From Gracilaria caudata (taxonomy: Eukaryota > Rhodophyta > Florideophyceae > Gracilariales > Gracilariaceae), in NCBI GenBank assembly GCA_030374735.1, contig JASCIV010000189.1, forward strand, positions 1 through 33,664: a stretch of DNA of 33,664 nucleotides. The letters run 5' to 3'. The notes under the pieces are model-generated. The model was not told the origin of the DNA. It ran no database searches and saw nothing but the letters and a program-made list of their open reading frames with translations. Shown in pieces: positions 18,642 through 28,850 of this stretch. Both the position numbers and the translations under genes were made by a program. The first letter of the stretch is position 1. Every line of letters starts with the position of its first letter.

Positions 18642-20985
18642 ATGCCTCGTCTTTCATTCCACCGCTCCTTTCCTTCCGGCACTGTGAAGGAGCAATTCCT
18701 TTAGCTAAAGATTCTTTCGGTTCGATTGACCGCAATCCCGTATCGACAAGTACCACAAGGAACGGCGTAACCAAGAGGTTGGCAACACGTTGATATCAGC
18801 TTGCTTTCGCGCTACATTTGAATTTCAGTGGCAAACAGTTCCTCTGTCCGTCGTGGCCTATTCAGATTGTTCGATCAACGCGAAACTGCCACCGTCAACT
18901 TTGGCCTTTCAGTACATACCCGCGGTTTCTCACCTGCATATTGCTCCACACTCTCGCAATCATTTGTGCCGAGGATCCTCGTTTGCGTCGAATAGATTCG
19001 GTCAAGTACAGCTATTTGCTTCCCAATATTCAAAATCCCTAAGGCGTGCTCCGCGATTGTGCACCTCCGCATCGATTTCCGCGGAGCACGCCAACAATAT
19101 AGCACCGTTTTGTGGGGGCGCTCCGCAATTTAAAGAATCGGACGAGGTTTTTCTGCGGGTCCAGTCTTCTTCAAACATCGCCATTGTAGTATGGCAACTG
19201 TTCCGGCATTTGCTATTAGCGCTCGGTGCTGCTTTGCTATCAACTTTTTTCAATTGCTCAGCAAGACTTGGCGCCGCGACATTGTTTCTGAGTCAAATCA
19301 GATATACTGCCCCGTTGGAGATCGCAGCCACATCTGGCAGGCATAGTTCCAGAAGACATTTTGCTGCTGTGTATCCGATTCTCACAACATCTCGTCCCAT
19401 TTCGTTGTCTGCCCCTTTGCGCCCGGCATTGACCGCTGCTATTGGCGGAAATGTGCTTCCGGCGAGCCTCGCCCACGTAACGAGTCACTCTTCAACTCAG
19501 ACTGCCGAGAAACCACCTCTACAAAGAAGTTTGTTGGGCTTGGCATGCGTAATGTTCACCGTCGCAGCTGCCTTAGCAGCAGCTGAGACGGCGATTACAA
19601 CACTCTGGCCCTGGAAAGTCCGTGAGCTTGCTGAAAAAGAGGGCGAGAAATCGCCGTTTGCTGTGTTGGAATCTGACCTCACGCGGTTCTTGACAACGAT
19701 CTTGGTTTCGACTACGTCTGCAACAATATTCTCGACAGCGATTGCTACGGAGTTAGCCGGAGAAATATTTGGAACTGCGGCCGTTGGTTACGTGACGGCT
19801 GCAATGACGGTCTTCTTTCTTTTCTTTGGGGAAATACTTCCCAAGGCCGTTGCGGTGCATGCCCCTGCAAAAGTTGCACGCATCATGGTTCCATTCATTA
19901 GCACTTTATCCATCATAGTGTATCCAGTGGGCAAACTGCTCGCTGCTGTTTCGACGTTCATTTTGCGACTTCTAAAGCTTCCATTGGAAAGTGACACTAC
20001 GGTCAGTGAAGAGGAACTGAGACTCATTGTAGCTGGTGCGGATCGTTCCGGAAGTATAGAAAAGTACGAGTCTCAAATCATTCATAACGTTTTGGATCTT
20101 GAAGAAACTGATGTGAAGTCTGTCATGTGCCCTAGAGTTGATATGGTGGCTATCGCGAAAGACAATACGATGGCACAGCTCTTGGAACTAGAAACAGATT
20201 CGCACTATTCTCGAATGCCGGTTTATGAAAGCACCGTCGATAACATTGTGGGTATTGCGCTTGCAAAATCTTTGCTGCGTTATCTGAACGAAGATCCAGA
20301 AATGCTTCAGAAGACAAAGGTTGCTGAAGTTATGGAGCCTGCTTTTTTTGTTCCGGAATCTATGTCGGTCTGGGTAGCCTTGGAAGAGATGAGAAAGCGG
20401 CGGCTGCACATGGCTGTTGTCGTGGATGAATATGGTGGAACAGCCGGCTTAGTTACTCTCGAGGACATCCTCGAGGAGGTTGTGGGAGAGATTTATGATG
20501 AAGATGACGACTACGAAGCTGAATCACAGTTTATTGCAAGTATTGGAGATCGTTTATACGCTGTTGACGGTCAAACAGGTCTCGAGAAAGTGGCACAGGC
20601 GTTTAATCTTGTCTTGTCAGAAGATGATCTTGATGATTATGGGACGATATCGGGTTTCCTCTGCGCCCAAATGGGTGGCATACCGGAAGAAGGCGAAGAG
20701 GTCGTTGTTACTCACGTTCGATTCCGAGTTACTGAGGCTAATGATCGTAGAATCATAAGGCTGCGGGCTGAGATTCTTACTGAAGAGGAAATAGCAAAGA
20801 TAAGTGAAGAAGAGCAGCGTCTCAGGGAGAGTGAGGTTGAAGCAGAAACTCAGGATCTAACCCGAAATGTATTGGATGTTGAGCCTGCTCCCAAGAAGCA
20901 GAAGCATTTGAACCCTGATATCAACGGTACTCCCGAGAGAGGCACAGCACAGAAGAGAGTAGAAGGCTTCTCTCAGTTGGACTAA
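18642..20985 (+). CDS. Plastid-type CNNM/CorC membrane protein with CBS domains (Mg transporter family)
   Basis: The body is certain: a DUF21/CNNM membrane domain (FTVAAALAAAETAI..., FFGEILPKAVAV), a paired CBS module (DVKSVMCPRVDMVAI..., HMAVVVDEYGGTAGLVTLEDILEEVVGEI) and a CorC_HlyC domain (LYAVDGQTGLEKVAQAF...YGTISGFL), then an acidic/basic tail. Plant plastid homologues (CBSDUFCH type) are implicated in Mg2+ transport at the envelope. The long open frame begins near 18730 without any ATG until inside the first membrane helix, so a 5' exon must be spliced on. My best model is exon 1 18642-18683 (MPRLSFHRSFPSGT), intron 18684-18828 (145 nt, GTGAAG...AATTTCAG, phase fits), exon 2 18829-20985, 732 aa. 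Exon 1 is tentative; its ATG context is weak. The about 230-residue N-terminus is Ser/Arg-rich and transit-like. The last 129 bp overlap the opposite-strand coiled-coil gene. Confidence 0.85.
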
Positions 20986-21570
20986 GCGATGCAGCTTCCG
21001 TGCGCTTTGTAAAAGATTACTTTTTGCTTGTGGGAAGTCAATGCACATATCCCTGAGGGCTGCGTTACTCTCACTCATCTTTCCTTGTTTCTCACTAACA
21101 TTGTCAAGTATCTAGGAATTTCTACTCTGAAACTGTGTCCATTGCGTCAAACAACTAATGCGAAGCAAAACATTAGAAAGAGTTCAACATCGCAATTGAG
21201 AATGCTTCTTGCGCCGGCTTTCGTAACATACCTGGAATCTCATTAGAGTATCGATCGTAATGCGCAATTTTGCGCTTTCCTGGATTAGATCCAGTTCCGG
21301 TGGGGAGGAAGACATGTCTTCACTTGTGTTATCGAGCACATCCAGCACAGTCTTGCTCAAGAGCTTTTCTCGAAGTTCATTGAATTCCTTCTCCATTTCA
21401 ATAAACCGTTGCCTCCTTGTTTCACAGGTGGAGCATGAACGAGGCTGTTTCTCCCTCGCAGAAGTGCGAGCATAAGCGGAAAATCCATCCAGGCTCTGCA
21501 GCTGCTTCGATCTCTCTTTCGACGTTAAACCGACAAAGGTTTTTCCCCGCGGTCTAAACGATTGCGCCAT
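20857..21570 (-). CDS. Small coiled-coil protein, two exons, unknown function
   Basis: Exon 1 21570-21232 (113 codons, ATG with A-3 and G+4), 120-nt intron 21231-21112 (donor CAG/GTATGT, acceptor TTCCTAG, phase 0), exon 2 21111-20857; 197 aa. Contains CSTCETRR, a charged helix (FIEMEKEFNELREKLL) and, across the splice, a heptad-like run (IQESAKLRITIDTLMRFQ / ILDNVSEKQGKMSESNAAL). The pattern faintly recalls Golgi Qb-SNARE ends (NxxLxxMxxxFPxxxxLL), but no good membrane anchor follows, so I do not claim it. The intron size and donor match other genes here. A different acceptor (GTTTCAG) would stop translation after four codons, giving a 117-aa form. With the chosen model, the last 129 bp are antisense to the CorC-type gene. 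Confidence 0.55.
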
Positions 21571-21747
21571 TGTTAAGCTGCCTTGTAAGGCATCACAGGG
21601 TTGTTGGAAACAGTCGACTTGCAATTTAGGGACGAACCGTAATCGACTCATGCAAAGCCCAAACTTTGAACGACTCATGTAATGTCGGTGGCCCAATCAT
21701 TCCGGTTGCATTAGTTTCGTGGGCTTTCACGTGTGGCCCACTACAAG

Positions 21748-21762
21748 TACCCTTCGTAGTAC
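21748..21762. promoter_or_regulatory. CCTTCGTA element, extended copy
   Basis: TACCCTTCGTAGTAC, identical over 15 bp to the copy before mscL, here about 180 bp upstream of the coiled-coil gene start but in the opposite orientation relative to the gene. Confidence 0.4.
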
Positions 21763-21906
21763 GGTTCCTAAGAAAGGTTCGGTCATTGTTGCTTTCTGCA
21801 TGGAGATGACAAGGACTTCCAAGTGCTTTCAGGACTATTTTTTTTTTCTAGCTTCGGGGTCTTCGAGGCATCGTGAGAAGTCGAGGAACGAACAAAATTT
21901 CCTTGT

Positions 21907-21914
21907 TACGAAGG
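21907..21914. promoter_or_regulatory. CCTTCGTA element, inverse copy
   Basis: TACGAAGG, 145 bp from the previous copy and in inverted orientation. Confidence 0.25.
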
Positions 21915-22206
21915 GTTGAAAGAGGGTTTAGATATTTGAAAAACCAGGAAGCCGTATCCGCACGTTTCTCACTTCACGGGATATTCCTCAATTGAAGATA
22001 GACGAATGCAGCTGGGTCTGCTTTCGAAAAGAGGACATTCTTTATTGAGCAGGACTAATGCACACCAAACGTCCATGGCGATGGCATGACCATTTTGCCA
22101 TGGCTGCTTGTTTCCGAATTGCCAAGAGTAAGTAGGATACAAAAGAAATTCGGTTTCAAAGTTTACTCTCGGATGCTTATCGCTCAGCAGAAATACCCTT
22201 GCAAAC

Positions 22207-22980
22207 TTAGTTCAACGAAGCTCGACTGGGTGACCCGAGCCCAGCAATGAAGTTCTCACTCGGACCCTTGACTTGTGGCATTAGGACATTGTCTATCAAT
22301 CCGTAAGTCCGAGCCTCGGGTGCCGTTAAGTACATATCTCTGCTCAAGTCCTTCTTGAGTTCTTCGTTGCTTCTTCCTGTGAACTGATGCAAACCATCTA
22401 TGATTCTATTGCGTTGATTCAGAATGTTTCGTACTTCAATTGCCACATCGGAGGCTTGCCCTCTGACCGTATCCGGCAGAGAAGGGCTTTGCAGTAGAAA
22501 GCGGGAATTAGGAAGAGCCATGCGTTTTCCTTTTGTTCCAGCAGCAACCAGGAACGCACTCATAGACGCAGCTAGACCCAGATTTAAGGTTACCACTGGG
22601 TACTTCATAGCTCGCATGCAGTCATAGACGGCCAGACCAGCGGGTATTGTACCACCAGGGCAATTGAAATACATAGAGACGTTCGCCTTGGCGTCGTCGT
22701 TCTCCAGATAGAGCAGGACTGCAATAATTTGGTTTGCCGACTCATCATCGAGGTCCTGTCCCACGTATATAATTCGCTCTCTGTACAGACGGTTGAATAT
22801 ATCAATGAACTCATGGTTCTGCGCGCCAGGTGCCTTGTACGGCACTTTTGGAACCCCACCAGCCATTCTCACGTAGGAGCGCGTTGCTGGTCGACTCGTA
22901 CAAACTCTCGTTTGTCTGAATGGTCGGGACGGCAGCTGGATGGCATGGTTGCCAACAAATGTAGGAAAGCAATGAGCCAT
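22207..22980 (-). CDS. clpR: Plastid ClpR-like subunit of the Clp protease (ClpP fold, catalytic His missing)
   Basis: 257 aa from ATG 22980 (MAHCFPTFVGN...), with a Ser/Arg-rich transit-like leader of about 40 residues. The ClpP core is complete: ENDDAKANVSMYFNCPGG (oxyanion loop), LGLAASMSAFLVAAGTKGKR with the nucleophile-position Ser (about S129), and DLSRDMYLTAPEARTYGLID with the Asp position (about D195). The usual His in the 'IMIHQP' segment is replaced: here FLLQSPSLP, Gln at about 144. A triad lacking His should be inactive, which is the defining trait of ClpR subunits that sit in mixed Clp rings of cyanobacteria and plastids. It would shape the stromal Clp core rather than cut peptides. 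No intron. A second ATG-free open stretch upstream is ignored. Confidence 0.9.
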   Translation of the reverse strand: MAHCFPTFVGNHAIQLPSRPFRQTRVCTSRPATRSYVRMAGGVPKVPYKAPGAQNHEFIDIFNRLYRERIIYVGQDLDDESANQIIAVLLYLENDDAKANVSMYFNCPGGTIPAGLAVYDCMRAMKYPVVTLNLGLAASMSAFLVAAGTKGKRMALPNSRFLLQSPSLPDTVRGQASDVAIEVRNILNQRNRIIDGLHQFTGRSNEELKKDLSRDMYLTAPEARTYGLIDNVLMPQVKGPSENFIAGLGSPSRASLN

Positions 22981-23425
22981 TGCGTAGCGTCTCGGTCCGC
23001 ATAAACGTGGGAACGGCCGGGTTAGTGAGGATGCTCGCTTCAATAGAAACAAAGGTATGCCGTTTGAAGTGAGATTTTCTGATGAGCCTCGCAGCTGCAA
23101 TCCGGTTCAGCAGGTTTCTAAAGACAGGGGTGCGTTCTGCTGTGAGATCAATCCGTGCCTTCAAGGCATCCGCAAAATAAGCATATTTACTGTTTCAGAC
23201 AACACGGCATTCTAGCTTCGTGTACTCAAACCCCACTCAGCAGCAATTGATGAAATATACTTCGTCGCTCGTCGACATTAAAGGTACAACCTCTGCTTGC
23301 ACAATTTTCCTCGCGGCTTTACCAAGTTGAAACTGTTCAAGTCTGCCGTAAGCTGATGAGGTGTGGTTCAGAAACGCCGTGGAGGTAACCTTGTTTGTAG
23401 CACGTTGTGCTGTTCGTTCAAAGAA
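22981..23425. promoter_or_regulatory. Divergent upstream region, clpR-like / plastid-type membrane protein
   Basis: 445 bp between two divergent ATG starts. No coding support. AAGGTACAACCTC near 23280 is a partial relative of the CCTTCGTA element. Confidence 0.4.
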
Positions 23426-24568
23426 ATGATGCCCAACAACAAAGTTTGCAAACGAAGGGTGGCTTTCCTTCAAGGACTGCCATCGCGAATCGTGAGACGC
23501 TCGAATTATGCTTCCCCAATTACATGCTCACACCGTGAACGTCGTAAATCATCGACTATACCACCCGTGTTGTCAGCTGTAGCAGCAGCTGCGATATCCT
23601 TTCCGCTTGTCTCCGGCGAACGAGAAGGACCGCAGCCCTTGTACAGAAAACTGGTCCCCGCAGTTGCGACAGCTGCAGTCGCCACTTCTTTGTTGCTCAG
23701 ACGTCGTCCAAAGTCCTCCCGTACTGTATTACCAAAACAGCCACCAGACGTAAGCAATATCGACCCATCTTTACAGAATGAAAGACCCGGAAGAACTCAA
23801 ACCACAACTAGAAACGGCCCTTTTGCTTTCGACGAGAGCCGCCAAGAATGGTCTTCTTCAGAAGAACGGATTATAGAAACACCCCCATTTGAAACGAGGT
23901 ATGAAGCAAGTCGGTCAACTCAAAGCCCTCAAGACTCATATTCGACAAATTCCTCTCCAAAGGCTTATGATCGAACACAGAGAAACATGGAAAACGACGA
24001 GATTGCAGCAGAACAATCAGCTATAGGAATGGACACAGCATCCATCTTTTCTCATATGAGGGCCGAATTTGTTTCGGTGCCCTCCAGCGAGCAAGAAGAG
24101 TCAACTCAGAGTGGCAACTCAATTCAAGACCAAGAAGAACCTTATGGGAGTCTACGACCAACTCCTACTACAGATCTACCTGGAAAAGAAAAGGAACAAG
24201 TATCAGTTTTGCAACCCCCGTCTTCTATCTCAGCTGCTGACGTTCTCCGCTGGTTTGTGCGGACCCCCGTTTTCATTCTATCGGACGTAATTGTCCCAAT
24301 TGCGCAAGTGTCGTCCATTTTGTGGTATGATTGCAAGCAATGGATTCTGGGGGCAAGGAATCGAGAGGAGAAGCTTTACTTCTTGGACGACATTCCGGAG
24401 CCAGTAGATGAATTCGACTCTGACGAAAACTACGATAGATCCCCATGGGAATGGAATGAGTTGGATGTCGAGTTGACGCAGGAGGAGAAACAGTTGAAAG
24501 AACTTCAAGACAACATGCGAACAGTTTTCGGGCATGTCTACGGCACGTTTCGCAGACTTCTCGGGTAG
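23426..24568 (+). CDS. Unknown plastid-type protein with two hydrophobic helices
   Basis: 380 aa from the ATG pair at 23426 (the longer frame starts at a GTG). The N-terminus is basic and Ser-rich (KVCKRRVAFLQGLPSRIVRRSNYASPI) like a transit peptide, followed by two hydrophobic stretches (PPVLSAVAAAAISFPLV and KLVPAVATAAVATSLLL). A 170-residue acidic, Ser/Gln-rich region looks disordered. The C-terminal quarter is more ordered: DVLRWFVRTPVFILSDVIVPIAQVSSILWYD (hydrophobic or amphipathic), an acidic patch (DDIPEPVDEFDSDENYD) and a helix (LTQEEKQLKELQDNMRTVFGHVYGTFRRLLG). No family recognised. Divergent from the ClpR-like gene, with which it may share a promoter. Confidence 0.65.
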   Translation: MMPNNKVCKRRVAFLQGLPSRIVRRSNYASPITCSHRERRKSSTIPPVLSAVAAAAISFPLVSGEREGPQPLYRKLVPAVATAAVATSLLLRRRPKSSRTVLPKQPPDVSNIDPSLQNERPGRTQTTTRNGPFAFDESRQEWSSSEERIIETPPFETRYEASRSTQSPQDSYSTNSSPKAYDRTQRNMENDEIAAEQSAIGMDTASIFSHMRAEFVSVPSSEQEESTQSGNSIQDQEEPYGSLRPTPTTDLPGKEKEQVSVLQPPSSISAADVLRWFVRTPVFILSDVIVPIAQVSSILWYDCKQWILGARNREEKLYFLDDIPEPVDEFDSDENYDRSPWEWNELDVELTQEEKQLKELQDNMRTVFGHVYGTFRRLLG

Positions 24569-24931
24569 CTGTAAAGGGCCTTGAAGTTACCTTGTGACCA
24601 AAGCAAATGATTCTTATCAAGCGATGGGTAAGCGGGTTAACTACTGTAGCGTTCTACCTTTGGTACGTAAAAAGCTCCTAACTCTACCGGGATACTTGTT
24701 TGGAGAGTTGAACACTTATTCATAAGGAACACGTCACTGTAATCGCTACCCCAAACTCAAAAGCATTAACACTCTAGCTAATTTTATATTCAACAAAGAG
24801 TAAACGGTGTCGATGACCCACAAGATGTCACTTTCAGTGCTCCAAAGTTAGCCATCACAAAGGCCGAGACCTACTGCGTGTACGAAAATACCATCATTCC
24901 AAGTTTCTTTAGACGCGAAGGAACTTTTTCT
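24569..24931. other. Convergent 3' flanks
   Basis: No gene. A CTACCTTTGGTACGTA variant of the element lies near 24653. Confidence 0.5.
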
Positions 24932-27124
24932 TCACGGGTTTTCAATGCTCCCAAGGCTTTGCCAAGTTACCGAGTTCATAAGATCATCGCCGCCATCTTC
25001 CTGAAAAGACTCCTGCGGATCTTCAAAATCCTTTCCTGGCCCATGCTCCTCAGATGTTTTTGCATGCTCCTCATATTGTTTTGAAGTTCTTTCGCTGCCT
25101 GGAGAAGGCTTTATGTTCTGAACTTCAGGTTCCATGGTGGAAATTGTTCCTCGAACGTCTAGTTCTGTGGCACGTACGTCTGCACCAATATCCTTGCTCT
25201 GTTCTCTCATTGGTGCTTGAACGACGTAGTCCGCTTCATCTTTCTCTGCCCTAGAGGTTTGTCCTTCCTCATCGATCGGTTGTACTCCAACTTCGTTACT
25301 CATTTTGTCGTTGGGCGAAGGACCCATATCTGGGGCTGTGGAGTGTAGCTTTGACTCCCTCCTTTCGATGATGTGGTTAGGTACATCATTATGCCTCGGT
25401 CGCGATTCGATTAAGTCTGTCGCGCAAACCAAAGGTGCTACAGGTAGAGATGGAGGCGCTCCAGAAGTCTGAGGTTGGTCCCTTGTATTATGGTGAAGAG
25501 GTTCGTACACAGCCATAGTACCGTCTTCTGAAGAGATAGTGTTCACTGCTGTTGCATTCATGCCATTCTGCGGTACTCTTTCTGGCGTTACAACGTTTGA
25601 GAATTGGTGCGAGGTGCTCAACGGAAGAGAGACGAATCCTGTATCAGGATCGTGACCAACCCCATAATTCGACGATTGTACATGTTGAATTGTCAATGCG
25701 GGAACCACTGGAACAGCAACTGAGGACGGAATTGGAACGGACGACAAGGGAAAAGGCACAGTCGTCTGTACCGGACTTGACATGGCAATTGAAGTAGATA
25801 TAGGGTCTGAGACCGAGAGTCCCATTGATCTTACAACAGACGAAGGAATCTCACTAGAGGATACTTGCAGCTGATCGTTAGTTCCAGGATTGTGCAACGC
25901 GGAAGAAACTGGCAACGCGCTTGTCACTCCGGATGAAGTTGGGAATGGAATCGCTGAGGTCAAGGGAGGACTTGTCGAAACAACCTGTACAGGGTGGTCA
26001 ATTATCGGATGCTGATGAACCAACTTCGTACGTTTTCGACCTCGTTTCGAACTAGCCGCCCTGGCTCTTTTCATGGCGAGTTCCTTTCGCTTGTTTTCTC
26101 TCCATCGTCGCTGCGCCTCTTCAATTTCTATTTTCCTTCGCGTTTCTTCGGTCATACCGTGACCCACGACAACAGAATTGTCTGCGGCGCTACCATCTGT
26201 CGTTGACCTGGGAGCCTCCATTGTGCTATGAACATATGCAACCTTCTGTTCTCCCAAAGTGGTGAAAGTGGAACTATCCCTGGCAGGAGAGAGGTAATGG
26301 CTTCCCATTGGTTGTGAAGCTCCTGCTGTTAGAAATATGATAGAGTCAGAATCATTTGACAAACTGATAGCATCCAAAACTTGGTGGCGCGCATTGTAAG
26401 ATAACACTCGCCGTCACTGTGAACGCTCGGATACGCATGAAAGGAAGATAACATACCTGACATTCCAATCGAGCCAGGATTCTCTTGCTCCATTCCATGG
26501 GGCGAAGATGACGGAGAACATTGAGCAGGATCCGGGTTTGAATGAATATCGTGATGTGCAGAATATTGAACCGTTTCTTGCGATCTAGGCTGAACAATAC
26601 CAGAGACATTTGGCACGGAATGCTGCTGCGTGACTTGGCGATGTTTTTCATCAGCATGATCGACATGTGGATGCTGCTGCGAATGTGATGGCGCGCCTCC
26701 AACTTGCATGGCGTTCACAAACAATGGATTCGACGCAGTGGGTTGGCCTTGTACGACATGGGGCTGGAACTGAAAGTGCACATTGGCGGCAGAACTGTGG
26801 GGAAGAGTTACGCCATTGGATTGCACGGTTATATACTGAGGACCGGCTGTGCGAGAAACATCTTGGATAACCGGGGTTTCCAGCGTTCGAAACTTTTTCT
26901 TCCGCTTCTTGTCCTCAATCTCCTTCCGCTTGGCTATTCGCCATTCTCGCTGCAAGCGACGAATGGTCTCAGGATCTGCAGAGCGCGCGCAAGTTTCGAT
27001 AGAGTTTGGGCGAAACAAGGTTAGAATGATACGGATTTCGGATTCGTGGCTAGGGCTGTACGCTGGCACGGCGCACCAAGAGGAACATACCATCATTTGA
27101 AAGCGCCTGTTGTGTGTTATTCAT
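24932..27124 (-). CDS. Large disordered protein with two basic QR-x-WR-x2-KRKE motifs, three exons
   Basis: Exon 1 27124-27091 (34 nt, MNNTQQALSND), intron 27090-26976 (115 nt, GTATGT...TCTGCAG), exon 2 26975-26457, intron 26456-26326 (131 nt, GTATGT...AACAG), exon 3 26325-24932. Both junctions are phase 1 and the total (1947 nt) is an exact 648 codons plus stop, which strongly supports the model. The motif QREWRIAKRKEIEDKKRKKK (about residues 20-40) recurs as QRRWRENKRKELAMKRARAA (about 255-275), each after an ETIRR or ETRRK lead-in. The rest is Ser/Pro/Gln/His/Thr-rich with no fold visible. Basic clusters suggest nuclear localisation and perhaps DNA or RNA contact; that is inference. Exon 3 starts at a CAGCAG tandem acceptor. 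No known family recognised. Confidence 0.75.
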
Positions 27125-27379
27125 GGAACGACTCAGTAAGGCCTCGAACGGGAGCGCCGACAAACTACTTTGGAAAGTTTATGAAGCAGGACTTGAGCCG
27201 TTAAATCCAAAGTAAACGCTTCTTTCGGAAGAGTGTCGAGCAGGTTTTGCCAAGAGATGTCCAGGGTTGAGTTGCACAGTATTTGTCGGATTCAAAATTT
27301 CTGTGATTCGTGGCGAACAGCTTCGCGTTTGCTGCCTTCTGCCTTTTACGGTACAAGTTGTACCCTTCTGCTAAGGTAT

Positions 27380-27387
27380 CCTTCGTA
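27380..27387. promoter_or_regulatory. CCTTCGTA element
   Basis: Core in TATCCTTCGTACC, 256 bp upstream of the three-exon gene; followed at 27478-27500 by GGTACCTTTGGTACCGAAGG, a palindromic relative. Confidence 0.3.
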
Positions 27388-27690
27388 CCAAAAATACAGT
27401 ACACAAATTCATTTTGGGCTCAGGAATTGCGGGAGCGAGCTTCGCTCAGCGAGGTACAGGGTAGGAAGTCTGTACGATGGTACCTTTGGTACCGAAGGTA
27501 TGGGGGGGGATAACCTCCCGAGGATGGTGTTGAACCGAAATCCGTAGTCATCCTCATGATTTGATGGTGATGATCATATACGCACACCACACCCAAATTA
27601 AACACACGTTCTCTCTCTCTCATATGCGTTGCGAGGAGGTGTTTCACTGTGACAAAGATCACTGTGTGTGTAGCGAGCTTTATCAAAGAA

Positions 27691-27725
27691 GATAATCAGT
27701 TGACCATGATGGTAAACTGATTATC
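27691..27725. repeat. 35-bp near-perfect palindrome
   Basis: GATAATCAGTT pairs with AACTGATTATC (11 bp), then one G/A mismatch, then ACCAT/ATGGT around a single G. A very stable hairpin if transcribed, or a cruciform. Confidence 0.9.
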
Positions 27726-28233
27726 TCAGCCAGCTCAAGTTAACTAGAGCGAACGGAATCGTTAGCTTCACTTGCATTACAGCACTGGCAAGAGGTGTCG
27801 GGCACTGAAGAGCTAGTTCACGGTGAAGTTCACAGGCTTCCTGGAAAGCGTACCAAGCTGCAAATCCCTTTTGCTTCCAAAGGCATATGAAATATCGGTG
27901 TGAGCAGTAACTTTAAAGGTGCACTCGTTAGTTCTGGAGCAAACGCCTAGGAAGTCATGACGACAACCGCGGAAGAATGAACACAGATTTCATGGATCAG
28001 GCAGTCAGATGGTTCGCAGCAAACAGGAATGGCAACCACAAAGATAAATAATCTTGGTGGTTGTATCGATAAAGTGTCGCGCTACCATCTGCAAACTCGA
28101 GAAGATGTTTGGGACACTGCTCTTTGAAAATGACATCGAGAAATGGCCTGAACGACTACTGGCGAGAGAATGCTTTTTTCTGCACAGAAGCGCTCCACAC
28201 AATGTTGCAATTCATAGGCTTGCGTGCCCATAA

Positions 28234-28256
28234 AGAGAGAGAGAGAGAGAGAGAGA
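28234..28256. repeat. (GA)n microsatellite
   Basis: About 11 AG units, complementary to the CT run at 28328-28344. Confidence 0.9.
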
Positions 28257-28327
28257 ATATGGAAACTCTCAGAGACAAAGTTGTACTTATCGAAGTGGAA
28301 ATGTTACTTTTTTTTTCATGACTCTCA

Positions 28328-28352
28328 CTCTCTCTCTCTCTCTCGCTCTCTT
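28328..28352. repeat. (CT)n microsatellite
   Basis: CT units with one CG interruption; forms an inverted pair with the GA run 75 bp upstream. Confidence 0.9.
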
Positions 28353-28850
28353 ATGAGTACACCTGCCTATTTACGAAGTAGTGTAGAGCTTTTCTGTTCA
28401 AAGAAACGTTCTCTCACTAGTAGATAGACCAACACTCTATCAGGCCATTTTCTTATAATCTCATCTACGCATAAACCATGACGTTCTCGAAGAGGGGGAA
28501 GCACCATTCGCCTTGAAGTCGTTCTCTTTGGGAACCGCAAGAGAAAGTGATCGACATAGTTTCGCACATTTGGCCTGCATGCGCACACTAATCTCTTTCT
28601 AAGCACATGTGATCCAAGAGAATACAGTGACGGCTTGCGTCCCATATGTAGTTGTGAAAGCATGACCCCTGAGCAATGGTTTGAGGAGTTTTCTAGCTGT
28701 TAGCCCTCGTGGCCCTTCTTCCAACTCCTGCGTAATCAACCGGAACCTTGAAGATTGTTGTCCACAATGAAGAAGAAGAACCGGAACCTTGATTTGTTCA
28801 TTCATTGGAAACTGCAACGTCTGTTTCTGCAAGGTGTCTTCAACGTTTCG

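Larger units (their letters stand above)
21571..22206. other. Intergenic: upstream of coiled-coil gene, downstream of clpR-like gene
   Basis: No gene seen. Holds two CCTTCGTA cores (21748-21762 and 21907-21914) and a T-rich run near 21838. Confidence 0.5.
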
